A DNA stretch of 64,000 bases. It comes from Toxotes chatareus (taxonomy: Eukaryota > Chordata > Actinopteri > Toxotidae). Position 1 is the stretch's first letter, and each line of letters starts with the position of its first letter. The stretch spans positions 7,695,241-7,759,240 of the forward strand of contig CM028894.1 in NCBI GenBank assembly GCA_016801885.1, given 5' to 3'. Shown here piece by piece: positions 15,089-26,570 of the stretch. Below the pieces are notes generated by a model, which was not told the DNA's origin, made no database searches, and was given only the letters and a program-made list of their open reading frames with translations. Both the position numbers and the translations under genes were made by a program.

Positions 15089-16045
15089 CTGGAGTTCACA
15101 CCATGCCACTTCCACAGTAGTCTCTGTATCCAGCCCCTTGTACACAGTCTTAAAGGACCCTCTTCCAATCTCTATGTCAAATTTCAGAAAGCGTCCATCA
15201 GGTGAAGTCCCAACCGCTTTTGTCTCTACCTCCTCTATATCCTCTTGCACTCGTTTCTCAGCTTCTCTCTGCTCTGCTCGTGCTTTTGCTAGACCCTTCT
15301 CCTCCTCTGTCTCCCTCTCTTTCTCCTCGACCGGACTAGTAACGCTAACGTCATCCACATGTTCCATCACTTTTCCATTTTTTGCCACCTGTTGTGTGTT
15401 CTCAGACCCTCTGGGACGCAATGTGACGTCAGGCTGTTTGCCTACCGTTTTGTCTGTAACATCCAATACTGTCGGGCTGGGCTCATTTACTGCCCCATCT
15501 CCGCTATGTTCAACACTGCTACTGGTGGGAATGGCAGCCGTGATACTGCCTGCAACCAAATCTCCCCCAACGCTGTGTACGTGCCCCGCTGCAATTGCCC
15601 CACTAAGCCCAAGACAAGGCTGAAGGGTCGTACTCTGCAAATAAGAGCCTCTTGGGGCCTCCCCCTCCTCAGCATCTTGCACCCCAGGTCCAGGCCCTGA
15701 GGGCTGTGGAGTGCCGAAGGGGGGAGGCCCTTCACAGTCTGGAGGTGAGATGAGTATCACAGCTCCTTTGCTGGGCAGGTCCAAAGCTGTGGCATTGGAG
15801 TCACAAATGACACTGCGACGGAAGAAGCGGTGTTCGGCTGTTTTAGAGTCTCTATCCATTGTGTGACGCCGGCGTTGGACCTCGGGGTATCCGTCAAGCT
15901 TCTCCACCACGTGCGAGTCTGAACTGGCAGAGCCGTTCACATTCTTATGAGGGGTCTGGGGTGATGGACAGGGGGAGGCAGAGGAAGGAGGGGGGGCCGG
16001 GGCAATGAATTTCACTGCTTTACCGCTGCTATTGCTTTCAGACAT
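15089..16045 (-). CDS. wnk1: WNK1 kinase, first coding exon (319 residues, gene continues off left edge)
   Basis: WNK1 is a cytosolic serine/threonine kinase. It responds to chloride and osmotic state and acts through SPAK/OSR1 on cation-chloride cotransporters. This exon begins MSESNSSGKAVKF and has a long disordered Pro/Ser-rich N-terminus. At about residues 58-91 comes a block typical of WNK1 (RRRHTMD, EHRFFRRSVICDSNATALDL), where Thr62 sits in the position of the human Akt site. The exon ends inside the kinase N-lobe. The Gly-rich loop GRGSFKTVYKG is at 294-304, and Lys299 corresponds to the displaced catalytic lysine. Cys316 in VAWCEL replaces the usual strand-3 lysine, which is the 'with no lysine' hallmark. 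The exon closes in phase 0 on CAG before GTAAGT, the same place (ELQ) where I recall the human first coding exon ending. The start is the first ATG consistent with family length, with A at -3. The frame extends upstream of it, but that stretch resembles intron. Confidence 0.93.
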
Positions 16046-16050
16046 TTTCT

Positions 16051-16071
16051 CCTGAGGCTCAGAGCACAAAA
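16051..16071 (-). other. wnk1: Candidate splice acceptor upstream of wnk1 start
   Basis: On the minus strand the sequence reads TTTTGTGCTCTGAGCCTCAG, then GAGAAAATG. A pyrimidine-leaning tract and CAG precede the start codon by six bases. This suggests the ATG exon is the second exon and that the 5' end of the mRNA lies further upstream, perhaps in the CpG island at 19.5 kb. The alternative is a long 5' UTR contiguous with the coding exon. Confidence 0.45.
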
Positions 16072-19000
16072 GAGAAATTCTATATGTATAAATAAGATTT
16101 TTTTTATAAGTGTAAACTGATTGTAGGTTTAAATCTTGACCAGCAAGCTCCTTTTTCAGATGAAAAACTCTCCAACTTCTGATCAAACTTGAGGAAAAGC
16201 AAGTGGACGGTTACAGAAAAGAAATCAGTAAAATCAACTGGCTGTTAGGGTTAGGGTCTTCGCTGTGTTAGTTTTTTAGCAAGGATTTATTAACTCTTCT
16301 TTCTCTTTGCAATGTCAACTTGTTTCAACAAAACAACTTAAAGTTCCTGCAAGGCCCTTCTGTATAGGGCACGCGGAAGCCCCAGGAGAGGCGAAGGGGC
16401 TTTCTCTTAAGGACTGGGGAGGGAAGGGACGAAAGGCAGTCACAGGAGGGGGAGTGCAAGCACTGCAATGAGGTGACACCCTTCAAATTAACACCCGAAC
16501 CCATCCTGCTGCCAACATTCAGAGAGCAACCACCACAACATGGAAGAATTGGAGATCTAACAGACCAGTATGGCCTCCCAAAGGCTGATAAGACAAAATG
16601 TTGGAATCCAATCTGCTACAGCTTGACTTTGAGGTGTGGTGAATTTTTGTAAGAACAGGCTGAAGCCTCCTCTGCTCAGTGAAGGCAGGACTCCTTGGAG
16701 AGGTTGCTGGCCTGCCTGGTAAGGCCAGACAGAAGGCTAGGTAGGCCTAGCCTGGCCTAGCCTGGCCCAGCTCGGTCTGCTTCTGTTGTTTTCGCTGGAA
16801 AAAAACAGAGAGAGGGAAAAGAAAAAATGAAAAGATGAAACTGCTTTTTTTTATATATATATATATCTGCTGGACTACATCGCTGACCCAACCAACTTCA
16901 AAGGAATCCCAAATGGTACTTGGTTCCCTGCCGAAGTGCCTAGTAGAACATACAAGCTGTCAGATACTGTGACATTCTACCAACATTTGGCCCATGATCA
17001 GTGATGAGTGACACAAGCAGGGAAGGAAACGAACACCAGCCAAACGCTGCCACAAGTATGGTAACAGTTGGCAAATCTGTCAGTCTCTCTGACCACTAAG
17101 CAGAGATCTATCCCCCCCATTGGATGTTGGTTTCATAAACAATTTGCATGGTAAAATGGTGAGACAGGGTCACTGTGAACATCTGCCTTGGGTTGAGCTC
17201 GGCACAATGTTTAATCTCCAACTCAAGCTCATTGACAAGAAAGAGGTCTGCATCCCACCCCCAATCTTTCCCTCCCATTTGCCCCCTGTGTAGTTAATGC
17301 AGTGGAGTGATGCAGTAGTGTGTGCACCTAATTGCTCCACGTTCCAAATTTAGCCCAAACTCACCACAGTCTGGCTGACCCTAAGGTTAGGCTACTCTGT
17401 GACAATTCAGCAGCTTAACATGAGAGAGGAGGGGGGCACTCAGAGTGACAGAGATAGAGCCACTGCACAGAAAATAAATGCATATCCGAGGACAGTGCAC
17501 TAGTATATTAAAGTACATATTGCATTATTAAAGAAAAACTTTTGAAAACTTACCAAAAAAAAAAAAAAAAAAAAAGTTACTGAATTTGCAATATGCCTGA
17601 CATAACATACAAATAACTTCTACTGTGTTATCATAGTGGCACTGCACAGAGGAACAGCAGCTGCTTTGGTGTATGATGTTATAATTCAAGTTTAAAATAC
17701 CCCAAAACATGCTTTCTACAAGTCAGCATAACTGTCACATTTTTGTTTAGTCACCTGTAGAGTTTCTTCAGTAATTGGTCTCCTATGAATGAGGATTTAA
17801 AATTGCACTAAGCAACTGTGTGCAGTGTGTGTCAGTAAACTGGAAACTGCACAAACCACTTTCACATCATTTTGCCTGTAATGGCACCTGGCTGCCCTAG
17901 AGGTTAAGAGAAGTCATCCATTCAGCCAGATGTCTCAACTTCCAGTCCAGGTGTAGATCGTAGAGAAAGGACCTATAACGATCAATGAGGTAATACATTA
18001 CACAGTTCGATGACACCAACTGAAGAGACTAGACTGATGACTTACGTATGAAACAGCGGTTCTCACTGAAGAGCATTACAGCTCCCAGTCTCTTAACTTC
18101 TGAGCCTATGTTCTGAAATGGATAGATGCTTGGTGCTGTTTATTTATAATTTGGGGTAACGTTCAACTTAAATGAATCCCCATGGGGATACTGTGGTGAA
18201 ATTACTTAAGCTCATTGCTGCTCAAAAACATGTGTCTCTCTGTGGTTGTTATTAGGATATGTTGTTTATTTAAGGAATGAGCCATGAGAAGATCTTTTTA
18301 CAGTGATTTCACAACAGCTCTGTGGTGTTATTAGGTGTAACACAGAGCAGAGGCTTTATGTTTCTACAATCATGCAAAAGGAACATAAATAGTAAATAAT
18401 TTCCCCCCCCCCAAATCTCTTTTAATGGCAATAATAGCCAATGGTGATTTTACGGTTAAGTGTATGACATTAGCTTATTTCTTATCTTCGACAGATTACC
18501 ATCATCACAGGTGTCTTTAATACCCCTTAATTAGCCTTGCTAGCATGGACTGTTTCACTCAAATGCCCAAATGTACTGTAACAAAAAGACAGAAATATCG
18601 ATTTAAAGCCTTTATACAATATTACTGTCATATTAGGCTCCCTGCAAATGTACATATAAACATTCAAGCAACGGCCAGGTTTAGAGGCTCAGACTTGTCT
18701 TTCAAACAGAAGTTAAAACAGATAGCTAGTCTTAAAAAAATAAAATGATACAGAATTAAGTATCAAAATTGTTATTAAACTGGTAAGGTTGTGTCGGGAT
18801 TTTTTCCATGCAAACAATTAACTGAATTTAACTGATTTAGTTAAATGAGGCTCATTAAAACCTAAAGAAAAACAGATGTTCATCCTGTTAAAATGAGCAA
18901 CTAGAAGGCAAAGAGACAGGAGAGTCTTTAGCTACACCAAAAAGTTCAGGGGCTTATAGGTTAACTCATGACAAAATGTCGCTCTAAGTTATCAATATTA

Positions 19001-19469
19001 TTAATATTATATGAGCTGCAAGTTGACTGACTGGGCAGGAAAGAGTTCAAGCCTTTACTACAAGTCCTCAACCGCGAGAAAGAGGTGCGAGTGAGGGGGT
19101 TCACCGCTGCCTGTTGAGGAACTCAAGAAAACGAGGCTATGCAGCTAACTTTGCCTACAGGCAAAGACAAGACACAGACCCAAAAAAAGCAGTCACGATT
19201 TAGACAAAGCGCCATAATGAGACAAAAAATGTACCGTTACCTGTTACATCCGTGTGGGCTTTACTGGCACCGTAGAAAAATGAAGATATATGTAATAAAG
19301 AAAAAAAAAACTTGCTCAAAAAGCCTTTAACTCCTCTGCAGTAGGGATCCGATCCGACACATAGCACAAATGTCAGTATAGTGCGTCACATTAAAGCCAC
19401 AGTTGGTTGCTGGAAACCCCGAAAAAGACGCTATTTACAAAAACATGACTTAGCTACAGCCTTATCCTT
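16072..19469 (-). other. Noncoding stretch upstream of wnk1, possible 5'-UTR intron
   Basis: No protein-coding exon is supported here. The part at about 16340-16770 is relatively GC-rich. It includes a purine-rich block near 16370-16460 and short tandem GGCCTAGCCT-like units near 16735-16770, and could be leader or proximal regulatory sequence. The rest is AT-rich with poly-A (17555-17575). A donor-like ACAG|GTAACG on the minus strand at 19241/19240 could pair with the acceptor near 16052, but this is only a candidate. Confidence 0.35.
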
Positions 19470-19935
19470 CTTAAACGGTCCGGGAACGCGACGCTGCGAG
19501 CGGAACGTGCAGCGAACCACAGCAGGCAAACAGACACCTCCCACCGGGCAGAGAAGCCAAGTTCGCTCGCTGGTGCCGCGGCGGCTCTGGTACTTCTTTC
19601 TGTCTGTCTGTGTTGTCTGTGCCCGGGTCGTGCAAACCGCTACCAACAGGCACTAGCCTCGCTCAAAGAACGCGATATCCTCATCCGTATCAACATCCAG
19701 TCCTCTGCCTGCGAAAACCGCCGCTTCGCGCCCCTTGGCTTGTGCGGTGCAGTAAATCCGCCGTGATCCTCACTTATTCCCCGTTTTCAAGCCATCAGAC
19801 GGCTGCTCCGTCCGCTCCGTGCTCTTCTCTAGCGATGACTCGACAAGGCGACGGCAGGGCTTTCAGACTCAAGTGCTGCGTCAAAACGGCGACCGTTAGC
19901 CCGGATGATACAGGAAAAGACGCGTTCTTTCAAAA
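19470..19935 (-). promoter_or_regulatory. wnk1: CpG island, probable wnk1 promoter region
   Basis: I count roughly 45 CpG dinucleotides in about 460 bases, against a sparse background on both sides. That is the signature of an unmethylated vertebrate promoter. It lies about 3.4 kb upstream of the wnk1 coding exon, so the inferred use is the wnk1 transcription start on the minus strand. A divergent noncoding transcript is also possible. No TATA box was seen. The open frames across it on both strands are GC-driven and have no recognisable protein features. Confidence 0.6.
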
Positions 19936-20470
19936 TAAAGCAAAAAAAAAAAAAAAAGATTCATCACCCAATACCCATAATCATGAGCGCTGTGTATGTT
20001 ATGGAAAGACCACCAATTAAATCCAGCTAAGCATAAGTCCAGTGAGCAGATCTATTGTTTAATATATAATCCTTTTTTCAGGCTACGTGATTCTTCGTGA
20101 GTACATCCTGCAGCTCTCACGCTATTTACTAGCGCCACACCTCCTGTTTGTTATTTTGTAGTCAGCAGTCTGCATCTGTTTGATCTGACGGAAGATCCAG
20201 CTGTGGCCCTGCTGTGGCTTCTTGTTCAATCGCAGCAGAGCTGTGGGTATAAGAGGAAACACTTCTCACCCCTCTAATTTTTTTTTTTGGGGGGGTGAGT
20301 CAATGTGGTCTATGATTTTTAAACCAGCCTTTTAAAAACTGATCAGTGTGTATTATTTGTTTTCATGCCATGGTCTCCATTTTCTTACACTTACTGACTA
20401 CAATTCTTTACTGACATTAAAATATGCATTAGAAATACAGATGTGCTTTCCCTAAAAACGAAGCATATCT

Positions 20471-20712
20471 ATAATAACTTACTGTCTGTGAATGTTCTCA
20501 TTCATCCAGGTCATTGTTCTCTCTTTGAAACTGAATCGAAGGCAACTGGACTTATGTTTGTCTGGGAAGACGTTTCGCCTATCTAGTCCGCACTAGTCTG
20601 ACCCAGTCAGACGAACTGATGAAGGCCCTTGGATAAGAGGCGAAACGTCTTCCCAGACAAACATAAGTCCAGTTGCCTTCCATTCAATTTCAAAGAGATA
20701 ATAACTTACTGT
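20471..20712. repeat. Palindromic interspersed element with 15-bp target-site duplication
   Basis: Two inverted arms span 20520-20698 (left arm TCTCTTTGAAACTGAAT..., right arm its near-exact reverse complement). Each contains GAAGGCAACTGGACTTATG and GAAGACGTTTCGCC. Outside the arms, the identical 15-mer ATAATAACTTACTGT occurs at 20471-20485 and 20698-20712, which reads as a target-site duplication. The GAAGACGTTTCGCC hairpin is one I recall as very frequent in teleost genomes, but its class is not clear to me. A 15-bp duplication favours LINE-type integration over a DNA transposon. Confidence 0.8.
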
Positions 20713-22214
20713 TATCCGACTCTGGTAAAAACATTGTTAAATACATTTAAAATGTATTCATTTTACTGGTTGCCCATTTGATTTAAAGCACTGAAAGTAA
20801 CCCAGTACACTCTCCAGTTTATTAGTATTCTGTCAAGTGTAAGCCAAACGGAGTCAAACTGCGCTATTGAAGAAATGTGGCGGTACGTTTGTTTACAAGA
20901 ATCTTATTTTGACTGATCAAACAGGAAGTTGTATTTTTTTATCCCGACTGACTTGACACCCACAGCCAGAGGAAAACTCCAGCAAGTCAACAGCTGCAGT
21001 GTGAACAAACACATGTCGTTCATCGTGCTTTTATTTGTCTTTGTTCAAAGTCAGCCTTTCTAATTCATTCTCACTGACCCTATGAGTGCATGTATGCATG
21101 TAGGTGTGGGTGCGTGTGTGGCTTTCACCTGCTGGTCATCACTTTTATCATAAAAGCTGAGGAAGTGTCATACAAGCTCCTCACCCTTATGAGTTCCCTC
21201 AGGCTTACACGCACCTAGAATGGGTCTATAAAATACTGAAGTGTTGTTTAAAGTCATGCTTTTGTGCTCTTTCCCTCTGGATGATTTATTACAGGTTTAC
21301 TGCAGCTTTTCAGGAGGTATAGAGAATGGCCACATCTCCAGTAATGAGATCATAGTGGGCTGATATTAGTTCATTTATTTTTGTCCTTTTTTTCTAATTT
21401 GCTTCTAAAGGTTAAAGTCTGTTCCTATGACAGACTGCACGTCACAGTAAAGAATCTGACATTTTGTCTATCAGATCCATCTGATGCTGAGCTGCTGCGC
21501 CTCTGGCAAGAATAATGAAAACAGGATAATGGTTTTAACCTGCCCATCAGTTATGAAAAAGGAGGAAGAGTTCCAATACTCTCCAGAGTTGGTGTGCGTC
21601 CCAACCCTGCTCATCACACACACACTATTGTTCGTTTTTTCTCTGAGGGTTTTCCTGTTTGTATTTGACAGCGGGGGTCCAAACATTTTAACGCCACAGC
21701 CCCTCATTTGAACACACAACAAAGAGGGACCCCCTGATTAGGACATTCAAATATCATTATCTCAATGACCCAACTTTGAATAAATAAAACTATTCACATA
21801 AAGAGCTGCTGGTCTGACACATAACCACCACCTTTCACTGAAATACCGAAGACCTTTACATTAGCAGCTGGTCCACCTTAGCTCACACAATAGCCTGTTT
21901 AAAAAAAAAAACTTGTATTTTTACTAATGAAGAAACATACCTCACACTTTCTACTCCCTCCACATATTCATGTCAATGTTCTTTCTCATAAAGTAACCCT
22001 TGTGAACATGCCATACAAACTCACCACTGACCTCTGTGCTGTAAACTGTAAACTGACTAATTTACAGAGTCATTGCCGTATCTTATCAAATACAGCTGTT
22101 ATCTAAGCTTCCACTGTTAATAGCAGGATAATCTGCTCAGTCTTGCCGCTACTCAATCGGCAAACACTTCTGAGATGATAAAGTATTGCAAAGGATGTTG
22201 TCATACCTGCAATT

Positions 22215-22305
22215 CTCACATACACCAGTGTTTCTTAAGCGGTGGGTGGAGACACAAACTGGGTCATGGACTTGTTTTGGGTCTTCACATGATCACCAGG
22301 AGTTT
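22215..22305 (+). repeat. Old DNA-transposon-like fragment
   Basis: The phrase GTGTTTCTTAAGCGGTGGGT followed by AAACTGGGTCATGGACTTG resembles a decayed element of the type that reads 'ggttctcaacc ggtgggtcgcgaccc' in many vertebrate genomes (hAT-like). Identification rests on memory of that phrase only. Confidence 0.3.
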
Positions 22306-22436
22306 AGTATTGCAGCAGAACATGAATAAGCCTGTGTGTTCCAGTAGAGAGCACATCATTCAATTTGGGTCCTGATTCCTGACCTGAAAGGAGATGGGTG
22401 TGTGTGTGTGGTGGAGGTGGTGGGCGATGCTCCCCT

Positions 22437-22467
22437 GCCTGTGTGCACACACTGTGTGCACACAGGC
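22437..22467. repeat. Perfect 14-bp inverted repeat (hairpin)
   Basis: GCCTGTGTGCACAC and its exact reverse complement are separated by ACT. Each arm contains the self-complementary core GTGTGCACAC. It probably derives from local GT/CA-rich sequence. No gene is attached to it. Confidence 0.8.
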
Positions 22468-23419
22468 TGCACATGTTTATAGTAAGGACTGAGCCATACG
22501 CTTTTGTAAAGTGTACAAAGACATCATTAAATGCATAAAATACTGCTGAGAGATAGTTCACCAACTATTGCATGGTTTGTACTTTACCCTCAAACATGTG
22601 TGATTCTAATGTTGTTTTTATCAGTACAATCTCCATAAATACTATCAACATATAAGTTGACATTTGTTGTATAAGCAACATTTTCACTTTATTTCCCTTA
22701 TACAGCCTCTCTTATCCCTCTGTCGAGGAAGTAAAATACATTATGATACATCTCATCTCGTCTTCATTTTTGCAAATGCATATTTGAATACTGGTTATAT
22801 TTATATTTAAACTGGTTCCACAAGGGTTATGAATATGAGATCGTTCACTGGAAGTGGAAGACTGGACAACACAAAATCCTGGAAAGAAACATGTGCGTGT
22901 GATGTTAACACCTTGGCAGGTAAACCTATTCAGCTGACAGCTACAGTTTACCCTCTGCATTCCTTCAGTATACACACGCACACACACCTGACCACACCTT
23001 AGCCTCCTCCTTCTGTAAGCTGTAAAACTGCCCCTGAATATTACTCTGTCAGAACGGATGATTTATTGTACTCTCTCTCTCTGCTGTGACCTGTACCTGG
23101 GTTCACCTGAAAACCCAATACTGGCCTGCACACTAGAACAACACCTTTTAGCCCCCAAAGATCCAGAGAAACTGAGATACCAGAGGAAGGCCCTACTCTG
23201 AAGGTAGCTGCAAACCATGAGGTCCCAGTGAAGTGACAAGACACACTCATATCTGTTAACCACAAATTGGCTGGACTGGACACAGTGGGAGACAACTTGC
23301 CTGGTGGTCAGGGGGAAACAAAATCTGACAAGCAGCACCTCTAAAGATAGCCAATTAACAACTTATATCATGTTTGTTTGTTCAAATCAAAACCAAAAGT
23401 GTACGCAGAGCCGACTGAG

Positions 23420-23580
23420 CTAGCTATTTCCCCCTTTTTCCAGTCTTTATGGTAAGCCAAAGCTAACTTCCTGCTGGCTGTACACATATATTTAACACAC
23501 AGACTTGAGAGTGTATCAATCTTCTCATCAAATTCTCTACAAGAAAGAAAATCAGCTATTCCTTCACCCTAATGACTATC
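23420..23580 (-). repeat. Perciform-type interspersed repeat, minus orientation
   Basis: The sequence includes CCAGTCTTTATGGTAAGCC, GCTAACTTCCTGCTGGCTGT and TATTTAACACACAGACTTGA, then ATCTTCTCATC and CTATTCCTTCACCC. In reverse complement this matches the dispersed fish repeat I remember as 'gtttgacattttgggaaat ... ggttagcttagcataaagactgg'. A second copy in the opposite orientation lies at 28285-28460. Confidence 0.65.
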
Positions 23581-25523
23581 ACAGCTTCCTAATTACAGAG
23601 TGGCTCCAGGTGTGACAGATGCATTTCTTGCATGTGTCAAACAGTGACTGACAGTGACTTTTCCCATGGAAATTTCTATCTGTTCAACAGAACAGAACAT
23701 GTCAGCGTGCATCACATTTCGCTGGTAAGAAAAAAAAAAAACACTTTGGTTGACTCAGGAATGAGCTATCATTGGCTCATAGTCTATTTGAGTGATTTAG
23801 AAACTGAAGCTTATTCCAGTGTTGCAGTATTTCACTGTATGTCAATTGGATGTCAATACAATACCTGAAAGCTAAATTTTATACGTCGCTTTTGAAATTT
23901 CTTAATGGCTGTTCTTGCCGCAGGCAGCCACAGGCCATGAATGTTCATGGAAGAAACAGGTTGTGTTGATTGACAGCTCAAGCAGTTGGAATTCATTACA
24001 AAACAGGATTCTGACAGCTTTCAGTAATAAACCAAAAGGGACATTTTACCCTCATCGTCGTTTGTCATTTTCTCTCAGTGCCCCAGTCACCTAGTTTTAT
24101 CTCTCCTTCCTTCAAACACAAACAGGCTGTAATCTAAACTCCAGCTTATTTTGCTGTGCCCATCTTGTTTTTCCATCTTCCACAGAACTCTGCGATGCAT
24201 TTCTGATTTCCACAAAAACATGGCAGCGAGATATATATTTAGGATAGACCGTAAAATAGAATTTGGACAGTTTGTGAGCTATTGTCCAATGAATAGGTGA
24301 TTGAAGCCATGCCAGAGCTAACGCCTGCCAACCTTTAGCAGTTCTGTTTACATTAAAGACTGGATTATCTGCTCATTCTTTCTCAATAACAGGATGCAGT
24401 CCTAATCTTAAAATAGCCCCCTTGCTTGCTTGATTTTAACACCAGAAAGACAACATTATTTTCTGTGACAGTGGAAAAATAATGGACCTTCAACAAATTA
24501 ATGTAAAGTTCAGAAAGTCTTTTTAAAAAGTAGTTTGCATAATTGCTTGCCTTTGGCAATACTGGCTCACTGACAAAAATATGTTCTTCTCATCATCTTC
24601 ATGCCTCACTGATAAAAGGAAGACATTTGAAAACATTTTCTTCGTAAATTTGTTTTCAGTTGACCTTTTCGGTGAAAAAAAACCATCAACCTGAATCTTT
24701 TCAAAAATAATGTTTCTTCATTTGCATTTAAGGAGGGAGAGAGGTTGTTTGCATATCTCTCTGTTTTATACGTGTTACTGTTCTTAGTCATATTTGATAT
24801 TAGCAGGGATTTCTGTTATGTGTGACATGTGGAGGGAATTCATCTACATGTCTCATTTTGGTTCACCTACTCACACACACAGACACACACGCACAACAAT
24901 ATAATCTACAATCAAGCAAAAGAGGAAAAGAGGAAGCATGAAAGTAAAGTATAATAAGAATATGCAGAGGGGAAATATGCAAAGCAGGGCTGCTGACATA
25001 GCAGTGTGTGTTTGTGTGCATGTGCGCATATGTATGTGTGTGTGTACCGTATGTGTATATTTGTAAGTGTGTGTATCTGTGCATGCTGTTCTGCCTCCCG
25101 TATCAAACATGCAGTCTTGCAAACTCTTCTTCTACACTTCTGTCATCGATCAGTACTGGGTGGGTGAATTTTCATTGAAACAAACGAAAAACATATTTAT
25201 CGATAGTTGTGTGTCTGAGAGTGTACTCTAACCTTACCGATGTCCCATTTTTATAAAGGTCATGGTATTATCTCCATTTTTCGTGTCTCTGTGAAAAGCT
25301 GTCATTTCAAGTTAAACATGCTGTTTCTCCTTTGTCCCTCCATTTCTGTGTGTGTGTGTGTGTGCTGCGTGTGCGTCGAACTGACAAATTGTCTCCTCTG
25401 TTAAAGGGCAAAGTGTGACCAACTGTTGTTGACCTTGTTTACTGATGTCAGTGAGAATTTGTCCTTCCTAACAAGTTTTAACAGGTTGGAGAACTTGTCG
25501 AAACTCAGCTCATAGGTGAATTA

Positions 25524-25527
<4 letters not shown>

Positions 25528-25574
<47 letters not shown>
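25528..25574. repeat. (TC)n microsatellite
   Basis: Uninterrupted TC dinucleotide run of 47 bases, one of the longest pyrimidine microsatellites in the window. Confidence 0.95.
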
Positions 25575-25578
<4 letters not shown>

Positions 25579-26399
25579 ATGTCTTCCAGAATACCATCTA
25601 TCCCATTCTCCTCATCATGAACAACAAATGTTCACGTTGACACTCAAACACCAAAGAGCTCAACTCAATTCAACAAGTGGAGCGGCAGAATTTGCTGAGA
25701 TGGACAGCAGTACAATGAATTCTTTTCTGTTAGATGAAGGACAGATCTTCTTTCTTCTTCTGTATTACATTTGACAACTTCAAGTCAAGTCTAAACTCTC
25801 TTGAATAATGACTGGCATCCCAGTAACTCAGTGCATGTACTACATGTACATATGTGTGAGTGCCTCTGTGTGTCAGAGGGTAGGGTATGCTTTAAAAGCT
25901 CTCATGTTGCAACAGTGAACCTGTCACTTCCCTTTTTAGTGTCACTGCATGCAGAGAGAGAGAGAGAGAGGGTGACTTGGCCTTGCAGGATTAAGCCTTC
26001 ATGCATGCTTCGGTATACAGTGCATTGCACAGTTGTATGTTCAAGCTGATCTTTATATTTAATATTTCAGGAAAGTAATTCTAGTAGAATGACACTGCTG
26101 TATTATGCAGGTCATGAACCCTGTTCACTAGAAAATCAACCATTTGTCAAACGCGTGCATAGTAACAGTGATACTGATATATGATTTTATCAGCATACAT
26201 GCATTTTTGTTAATCGTAGCATTTAAGTAGTATTTTATCTTTAGAGAATTGAATTTAAGAGAGGAAATATTTTGACATTTCATACATTGACAAATGTGAG
26301 ATCCTGTATTACAAATAAAAATCAGCTGCCTTCCATTTTTATGCCTCTGCATTATGTTTTCAGACTGTCTGTCCCATGTGTTTGAACACAACATCTCAG

Positions 26400-26570
26400 T
26401 AACGCCTTGAGGAAGTTTCTTCAGATTTGGCAAACTCTAATTTAGACCTAAGGAGGAACTGATTAGAGTTTGATGGTCAAAGGTCAAAGTTCAAGATCAC
26501 AGTGACCTTGCAAAACCCTTTTTTGGCTATTACTCAAGAGTTTGTGTGCTAATTATGACAAACTCCTGCA
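26400..26570 (+). repeat. Interspersed repeat containing GGTCAAAGGTCA-like core
   Basis: The text GCCTTGAGGAAGTTTCTTCAG, GATTAGAGTTTGATGGTCAA, CAGTGACCTTGCAAAACCC and TTTTTGGCTATTACTCAAGA matches a repeat I recall as frequent in teleosts. It contains AGGTCA-A-AGTTCA at 26481-26493, a DR1 arrangement of nuclear-receptor half-sites. This is probably an inherited property of the repeat. Confidence 0.55.

Noticed and set aside
15138..15735. Long open frames on the plus strand and in another minus-strand frame over the wnk1 exon
   Set aside because: They overlap a strongly supported wnk1 exon and have no family features. They are shadows of its codon composition.
16245..16256. Two tandem TTAGGG units upstream of the wnk1 coding exon, like a telomeric repeat
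   Set aside because: Only two units. Too short to be an interstitial telomeric repeat, and expected by chance.
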